Assembly: GCA_948441945.1 (NCBI GenBank)
Contig: CAOJQV010000004.1
Span: 1 to 59,371, forward strand
Direction of reading: 5' to 3'
Source of the DNA: an uncultured Clostridium sp.
GTDB lineage: Bacteria > Bacillota > Clostridia > TANB77 > CAG-508
Length of the DNA: 59,371 nt
Shown here in pieces: positions 53,855 through 59,371 of this stretch. The notes beneath the pieces are model-generated. The model was not told the DNA's origin. It saw only the letters and a program-made list of their open reading frames with translations, and ran no database searches. The stretch's first letter is position 1; each line of letters opens with the position of its first letter. A program made the position numbers and the translations under genes.

Positions 53855-56040
53855 TATATTCCTTTCATTGATAATGCTACTTTTTTTCTCTCCATATCAA
53901 TTTTTATTACTTTTACCTTTACTATATCTCCTACTGCTACCAAATCAGAAGGATTTTTTATGAATTTTTCGCTCATTTCTGATATATGTACTAGACCATC
54001 ATATTTTACTCCAATATCTACAAATGCACCAAAGTCTATTACATTTCTAACAGTTCCTGTTAAAATCATTCCTTCTTTTAAGTCTTCTAATTTTAATACA
54101 TCTGAACGTAAAATTGGCTTAGGCATATCTTCACGTGGGTCTCTTCCTGGTTTGCTTAATTCTGATATAATATCTGTTAATGTCATTTCTCCTATTTCAA
54201 GATCTTTTGCTTTTTTCTCTACATTTACATTTTTTAGTTTTTGTTTTATTTCTTCTAATTTTTGTTTTTCTTTTAAATCTTCTTTATTAAATCCTAAAGA
54301 TTTTAATAAGTTTTCTGTTGCTTCATAACTTTCTGGGTGTACTGCTGTAATTTCTAATGCATTTTTTCCATCTATTATTCTTAAAAATCCTGCACATTGT
54401 TGATATGCAACTTTTCCTAACTTTGGTACTTTTAAAAGTTCTTTTCTTTCTTTTAATTTTCCATTTTCATCTCTATATTTTACAATGTTTTTAGCAATTG
54501 TACTATTTATTCCAGATACATAAGAAAGTAATGATGGTGTTGCTGTATTTACATCTACTCCTACTTTATTAACACTGTCTTCGACTACTCCTGTAAGACT
54601 TTCTGCTAATGTTTTTTGATTTACATCATGTTGATATTGACCAACTCCTATTGCTTTAGGGTCTATTTTTACAAGTTCTGCAAGTGGGTCTTGTAGTCTT
54701 CTTGCAATTGAAATTGCTCCTCTTATTGATACATTTATGTCAGGATATTCTTCTGTTGCAAGTTTTGATGCTGAATATACAGATGCTCCCGCTTCGCTTA
54801 CAATTATATAATGAACTTCTCTCTTTGCTTCCTTTATCATATCTGAAACAAACATCTCAGATTCTCTTGAAGCTGTACCATTTCCTATTGCTATCATGTC
54901 GACTTTATCTTTTTCAATTAATTTTAGTAATTCTTTTTTTGCACCTTCAACATCATTTTGTGGTTCTGTTGGATATACTGTTGTATAATCTAAAACTTTA
55001 CCAGTTTCATCTATAACTGCTATTTTACATCCAGTTCTATATGCTGGGTCAAATCCCATAACAGTTTTACCTTTTATTGGCGCTCCTAACAATAGTTGTT
55101 TTGCATTTTGACCGAAAACTTTAATAGCTTTATCCTCCGCTTTTTCTGTTAAATCTGAGCGGATTTCTCTATCAATTGATGGTTCAATTAGTCTTTCAAA
55201 ACTGTCTAATATTGTGTCTTTTAGTATTTGTGTGAATTGTGTTTCACCTTTTATTATATCTTTTTCCATATATAATAAAATTTTATCTTGAGGCTTTTCT
55301 ATTTTTACTTTTAAAAATTCTTCTTTTTCCCCTCTATTTATCGCTAAAATCCTATGGCTTGGTATATATTTTATTGCTTCACTATAATCATAATACATTT
55401 CATAATTAGATTTTGCTTCTTCATCTTTTGCTTTTGTTTGTATAAGCCCTTCCCTATAACATAATCTTTTTATTTCTTTTCTATATTTTGCATTATCAGA
55501 TATGTTTTCGGCTATAATGTCTAGGGCTCCCTGAATTGCATCTTCTACAGTTTCTACAACTTTATCTTTATTTTTCTTATCTTCTTCTGATAAACTGTCT
55601 ATGTTTATATATTCTTTTGCAATTTCTAATATTGATTTTGTCTCTTTTTGATTTATAATAATTTCAGCTAAAGGCTCTAATCCTTTTGCTTTTGCAACTG
55701 TAGCTCTTGTTTTCTTTTTTTGTTTATATGGTCTATATATATCTTCAACTTCTGCTAAAGTTTTTGCTATTGCAACTCCTTGTAGTATTTCATCTGTCAA
55801 TTTTCCTTGTTCATCAATAGATTTTATAACTTCTTCTTTTCTTGTTTCTAAGTTTCTTAAATAGTTTAGTCTTTCTCCAAATGTTCTTAGTACTTCATCA
55901 CTTAGTCCACCTGTTACTTCTTTTCTGTAACGTGCAATAAATGGTATTGTATTTCCTTCATCTATTAATTTAATTGTGCTTTCTACTTGTGATGTTTTTA
56001 TATTTAACTCTTCTGCTATTGTTTTTATTATTTTTTCCAT
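53854..56040 (-). CDS. tex: Tex RNA-binding transcription accessory protein
   Basis: 728 aa, standard Tex layout: N-terminal helical region ('GNTIPFIARYRKEVTGGLSD'), YqgF-type domain (about 325-460, 'VMGFDPAYRTGCKIAVID', 'IGNGTASRESE'), helix-hairpin-helix pair (about 495-560, 'VGVDVNTATPSLLSYVSGI'), and a C-terminal S1 domain (about 650-726, 'GMILTGTVRNVIDFGAFVDI'). It binds nucleic acid and affects transcription and RNA decay. Its last codon is followed by a TAG in the palindrome end. Confidence 0.96.
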   Translation of the reverse strand: MEKIIKTIAEELNIKTSQVESTIKLIDEGNTIPFIARYRKEVTGGLSDEVLRTFGERLNYLRNLETRKEEVIKSIDEQGKLTDEILQGVAIAKTLAEVEDIYRPYKQKKKTRATVAKAKGLEPLAEIIINQKETKSILEIAKEYINIDSLSEEDKKNKDKVVETVEDAIQGALDIIAENISDNAKYRKEIKRLCYREGLIQTKAKDEEAKSNYEMYYDYSEAIKYIPSHRILAINRGEKEEFLKVKIEKPQDKILLYMEKDIIKGETQFTQILKDTILDSFERLIEPSIDREIRSDLTEKAEDKAIKVFGQNAKQLLLGAPIKGKTVMGFDPAYRTGCKIAVIDETGKVLDYTTVYPTEPQNDVEGAKKELLKLIEKDKVDMIAIGNGTASRESEMFVSDMIKEAKREVHYIIVSEAGASVYSASKLATEEYPDINVSIRGAISIARRLQDPLAELVKIDPKAIGVGQYQHDVNQKTLAESLTGVVEDSVNKVGVDVNTATPSLLSYVSGINSTIAKNIVKYRDENGKLKERKELLKVPKLGKVAYQQCAGFLRIIDGKNALEITAVHPESYEATENLLKSLGFNKEDLKEKQKLEEIKQKLKNVNVEKKAKDLEIGEMTLTDIISELSKPGRDPREDMPKPILRSDVLKLEDLKEGMILTGTVRNVIDFGAFVDIGVKYDGLVHISEMSEKFIKNPSDLVAVGDIVKVKVIKIDMERKKVALSMKGI

Positions 56041-56058
56041 TGTTTTTCCTCTTTCTTA

Positions 56059-57633
56059 TTAATCTCTGCTTATTTCATCTTTGTCTACAAATTGTTGCAT
56101 TTGTTCAATAAATATATGAGCTGGTATTGTTTTAATTTCATCTGCTATTTCATCCTCATTTATTCTTATTCCACACCTTAATATTCCTATTCTTTCAGAT
56201 GATTTTTGATGATAATCGCTTCCTCCTGTATTGCTAATTAAATTTCTTTCTTTGCAAAATTTTTGTATATGTTCTTTATTTTTTCGATATTCCTCTTCTG
56301 TTTCCATTGCAAAACTATAAAGAGCTTCTATTCCATCTATATTTTTTTGTGCACATTTATTTATATATTCATCTACATTATCATTATAACTTGCATAAGG
56401 ATGAGCTACTTCTACAATTGCTCCTACTTTGTGCATTTCTTCTATAACATCTTCTAATCTTGGTTTAAATATAGCTGTATTAAATGAAAACGGGGTATCT
56501 TCAGGTCTTACAAGTTCACTATTAAACCAGTTTAATCTTTCTAATATATCTGAAAAAGATATTTTTGAGTATACTAATGCATTTTGTATTTGCATTAGTT
56601 CTTCTTTTAAATTTTTATCATTTTTAATACACTCTTTTATTTGTTCGGCTATACTGTAATATAATGCTAGTTTCATTCTTTTACTATCTTCTTTAGGTAT
56701 AGATTCACTTTTTAAGCTACTTAAATTATTATTTACTTCAAAGAATTCACTATCCTTTTCAAAGAATTTGCTATATAATTCTGCATTTATTAGTTCTAAA
56801 CTTTCATCATCAAGTTTTTCTATGTTTCTACTTTCAAACTCTTGTCTCATGGTTTCTTCTAATTCTTTTACTGTTTGGTCTACTGTTTTTTCTGTTTCTG
56901 TATTTTGACTAGCAAATAATCTTAAGTCTATAATTTGATAATATAATTGTTTTATTTGCTCAATTTGTGGAATTTTCTCTAGGATATTTTTATCATTAAA
57001 GATTTCTATATATGCAGATTTTCTATTATTTTGATTATCAACTTTTTCTTTAATATCTCCATCATTTTCAATTAATTTTTTAAATATATTGCTTATTGGA
57101 TTTTGTTTTATTAATATATCTGCTAACATTTCATCAATTTGATTTTTAACTGCTGTTGCAAAAACCATGCCTGCATATTTTTGTTCTTCCCCTATTGTTG
57201 CTTCCTTATTATAAGGTATATTTAATCTCTCTGCTGCTTCTTGAAAATGCTTTAGTTGTTCTAATTGACAGGCTACTGTTACATCTTTATTTGTATTATT
57301 GTTAAGCCACTCTTGAACTTCACCTATCTTTTCTATTGGAATGTTATATGCTAACATATCTTTTGCAATTTTTCCATTAATTCTTGAATTTATTTCAACA
57401 CCAATTACAAATTTCATATTATTTATAACTTGATTATATAACTCTTTATTTTCTTCTTTAAGTCTTTTAATTGTTTCAAACAATTCTGTATATTGTGTGA
57501 GTGTATTATGTGATGTAAGAGATATTGTATAAGTTTGATTTTGTATTGCTTCTTTTAAAATTTCTTCTACCGATTGTCCATTTTTATTATCAGAATTATT
57601 TTTTATATGTATATGTAAATCTGCATATCCAAT
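56059..57633 (-). CDS. PHP-domain phosphoesterase, apparent ATT start
   Basis: 524 aa if begun at ATT 57633. AGGAGG lies five bases upstream, an in-frame TAG is four codons before, and no ATG/GTG/TTG occurs in frame until a TTG at 57483. Starting there would lose the PHP metal motif 'ADLHIH' (residues 4-9) and 'SLTSHNT'. Other PHP ligands are 'VIGVEINS', 'VEVAHPYAS' and C-terminal 'NTGGSDYHQ'. A long insert (about 130-390) is helical, with 'LRLFASQN' and 'ETMRQEFESRN'. PHP enzymes are metal-dependent phosphoesterases; the substrate is not known. It lies 17 bp downstream of the ABC-F stop and 18 bp before tex, so the three form an operon. A sequencing change of ATG to ATT cannot be excluded. 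Confidence 0.8.
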   Translation of the reverse strand: MGYADLHIHIKNNSDNKNGQSVEEILKEAIQNQTYTISLTSHNTLTQYTELFETIKRLKEENKELYNQVINNMKFVIGVEINSRINGKIAKDMLAYNIPIEKIGEVQEWLNNNTNKDVTVACQLEQLKHFQEAAERLNIPYNKEATIGEEQKYAGMVFATAVKNQIDEMLADILIKQNPISNIFKKLIENDGDIKEKVDNQNNRKSAYIEIFNDKNILEKIPQIEQIKQLYYQIIDLRLFASQNTETEKTVDQTVKELEETMRQEFESRNIEKLDDESLELINAELYSKFFEKDSEFFEVNNNLSSLKSESIPKEDSKRMKLALYYSIAEQIKECIKNDKNLKEELMQIQNALVYSKISFSDILERLNWFNSELVRPEDTPFSFNTAIFKPRLEDVIEEMHKVGAIVEVAHPYASYNDNVDEYINKCAQKNIDGIEALYSFAMETEEEYRKNKEHIQKFCKERNLISNTGGSDYHQKSSERIGILRCGIRINEDEIADEIKTIPAHIFIEQMQQFVDKDEISRD

Positions 57634-57650
57634 ATCTTCCTCCTAAATTT

Positions 57651-59234
57651 TTATTCAATTCCCAAATATTCATTATATGTAACTTCTCTGTCTATAATAC
57701 TTCCATTTTCTTTAATATCAATAATTCTATTTGCAACTGTTTGAGTTAACTCATGGTCATGTGATGTAAATAAAATGTTTCCTATAAACTTTTTCATGCC
57801 CTCATTTACAGATGTTATGCTTTCCATATCTAAATGGTTTGTTGGTTCATCAAATATAAGGAAATTTGCTCCTGAAAGCATCATTTTTGAAAGTACACAT
57901 CTTACTTTTTCTCCTCCTGAGATAACACTAGCTTTTTTTAATGCTTCATCTCCTGAAAATAGCATCCTTCCTAAAAATCCTCTTACATAAGTTTCATCTG
58001 GGTCTTTTGAATATTTTCTAAGCCATTCTGTAATATTTTCATCTGTTTCAAATAAATAGTTATTGTCTTTAGGAAAATAGCTTTTTGTAATTGTTGTTCC
58101 CCATATAAGTTCACCTTCATCTGGTTCTATTTCTCCAGCTATTATTTGGAATAATACTGTTTTTGCTATTTCATTATCTGCTAAAAATGCAATTTTATCA
58201 TTAGATTTAACTGTAAATGATACATTATCTAGGACTTTTACTCCTTCATAAGTTTTTGATATATTTTTAACTTGTAAAATATCATTTCCTGGTTCTCTGT
58301 CTGGTTTAAAATCTACATAAGGATATTTTCTATTTGATGGTTTTATTTCATCTAATTCTATTTTTTCAAGTGTCTTCTTTCTTGATGTTGCTTGTTTTGA
58401 TTTTGATGCATTTGCACTAAATCTTGCTATGAAGTCTTGTAATTCTTTTATTTTCTCTTCTTTCTTTTTATTTTGCTCTTTCATTTGCTTTAATGCTAAT
58501 TGACTTGATTCATACCAGAAATCATAATTTCCTGGATAAACTTTAATTTTTCCAAAGTCTACATCTGCTATATGAGTACATACTTTGTTTAAGAAATATC
58601 TATCATGTGATACAACAATTACTGTATTTTCAAAATTAATTAAAAATTCTTGTAGCCAATTTATGCTTTTTAAGTCTAAGTCGTTTGTAGGCTCATCTAG
58701 TAAAAGTACATCTGGATTTCCAAATAAACTTTGTGCTAATAATACTTTAACTTTTTCTCTTGCTTCTATCTCTTTCATATATTTATAATGATTTTCTGGA
58801 ATAATTCCTAAATCATTTAAAAGCATTGCTGCATCTGATTCTGCATTCCATCCATCAAGTTCTGCAAATCTTTCTTCTAGTTTAGCAGCTTTCATTCCAT
58901 CTTCTTCTGAAAAATCAGGTTTTGCGTATATCGCATCCTTTTCTTTCATAATATCATACAGTTCTTTGTTTCCCATCATAACAGTATCTATTACTGTATT
59001 TTCTTCGAATGCAAAGTGGTCTTGTTTTAAAATTGATAGTCTTTCTCCCTTTTCTAATGTTACATCACCCTTACTTGGTTCTAATTCTCTTGATAAAATC
59101 TTTAAAAATGTTGATTTTCCAGCACCATTTGCTCCTATTATTCCATAACAGTTTCCTTTTGCAAATTTTATATTTACATCTTCAAATAATACTCTTTTTC
59201 CAAACCTTACGGTTACTCCATTTGCACTTAACAT
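57651..59234 (-). CDS. ABC-F family ATPase
   Basis: 527 aa, two nucleotide-binding domains: Walker A 'GIIGANGAGKSTFL' in the first and an altered 'FLADNEIAKTVLFQI' in the second (Gly/Lys pattern degraded). Signatures are 'REKVKVLLAQSLF' and 'VISGGEKVRCVLS', Walker B 'VLLLDEPTNDLD' and 'FLIFDEPTNHLD'. A charged linker (about 240-300) joins them; no membrane part. It resembles the YkpA/YbiT group acting on ribosomes. The altered second Walker A is a feature of this subgroup. Start ATG with AGGAGG upstream. Confidence 0.92.
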   Translation of the reverse strand: MLSANGVTVRFGKRVLFEDVNIKFAKGNCYGIIGANGAGKSTFLKILSRELEPSKGDVTLEKGERLSILKQDHFAFEENTVIDTVMMGNKELYDIMKEKDAIYAKPDFSEEDGMKAAKLEERFAELDGWNAESDAAMLLNDLGIIPENHYKYMKEIEAREKVKVLLAQSLFGNPDVLLLDEPTNDLDLKSINWLQEFLINFENTVIVVSHDRYFLNKVCTHIADVDFGKIKVYPGNYDFWYESSQLALKQMKEQNKKKEEKIKELQDFIARFSANASKSKQATSRKKTLEKIELDEIKPSNRKYPYVDFKPDREPGNDILQVKNISKTYEGVKVLDNVSFTVKSNDKIAFLADNEIAKTVLFQIIAGEIEPDEGELIWGTTITKSYFPKDNNYLFETDENITEWLRKYSKDPDETYVRGFLGRMLFSGDEALKKASVISGGEKVRCVLSKMMLSGANFLIFDEPTNHLDMESITSVNEGMKKFIGNILFTSHDHELTQTVANRIIDIKENGSIIDREVTYNEYLGIE

Positions 59235-59307
59235 TTTTTCCTCCTTTAGATTGATAATCTCAACTGTTTCATATTATATATTATTTTTTGTAATGTTTCA
59301 AGCCCTA

Positions 59308-59371
59308 AATGTCCCAACTGTAATTAATTTTTGATAATGTCATAGTAAAATTAACATTTGATTATGTCATA
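59308..59371. repeat. 27-28-bp tandem repeats at the window edge
   Basis: Units begin at 59308 (AATGTCCCAACTGTAATTAA...), 59336 (AATGTCATAGTAAAATTAAC...) and 59363 (TATGTCATA, truncated), each unit ending TTTGAT. Arrays like this often mark transposase-binding ends of insertion elements; none can be confirmed here. The rest of the gap from 59235 holds only the ABC-F ribosome site and AT-rich DNA. Confidence 0.6.

Overview
The window is very AT-rich. Genes carry AGGAGG-type ribosome sites, TTG/GTG starts are common, and the envelope is Gram-positive (LPxTG anchoring, LCP protein, D,D-carboxypeptidase, CvpA, M23 and HtrA enzymes). TGA is used as a stop, so the standard bacterial code fits. This suggests an anaerobic, probably uncultivated, Clostridia-like Firmicute; the species cannot be told from the sequence.

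Layout. (1) 53-22448, minus strand: a 22-kb surface locus of four proteins: a small LPKTG-anchored cohesin protein, a 2214-residue cohesin / InlB-repeat / dockerin protein, a 448-residue cohesin / InlB-repeat / dockerin protein, and a 4453-residue vWA / Cna-B-like / InlB-repeat protein. No catalytic domain is visible. The parts look like a wall-anchored, cohesin-dockerin-assembled fibre or adhesin rather than an enzyme-carrying cellulosome. (2) 22677-32442: ComEA-like protein, D-Ala-D-Ala carboxypeptidase, LCP wall-polymer ligase, CvpA, a DUF5711-like protein, a YkvI-like membrane protein and a GldA/F/G-like ABC system. (3) 32601-38084: tRNA-Arg(UCU), a 77-aa unknown, a methyltransferase, a DUF4143 ATPase, two XRE regulators and a second SpaA-type surface protein with an LPYAG tail. 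(4) 38081-42318: M18 aminopeptidase, FAD/Rieske oxidoreductase, a 45-aa protein with its own promoter and terminator, a decayed winged-helix fragment and tRNA-Pro. (5) 42401-47940: pyrimidine genes, pyrE divergent from pyrC-pyrF-pyrK-(unknown)-pyrD. (6) 47957-49032: tRNA-Arg(ACG) followed by a decayed AbiE toxin-antitoxin locus. (7) 49077-59234: MalY/PatB lyase, M23 peptidase, HtrA protease, HD-GYP protein, Tex, a PHP phosphoesterase apparently starting at ATT, and an ABC-F ATPase.

A second theme is palindromic DNA. A dispersed family of long inverted repeats sharing GGGACGT/ACGTCCC cores lies at positions 1, 23332, 28177, 38081, 51367 and 53728. An unrelated perfect 92-bp-arm inverted repeat lies at 24737. 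Four of these sit exactly between convergent genes, and in several cases they supply the stop codons or last residues of the neighbours. A smaller family of look-alike terminator hairpins (33092, 35296, 36125) recurs as well. No CRISPR array, rRNA, sortase, transposase or complete mobile element is visible.
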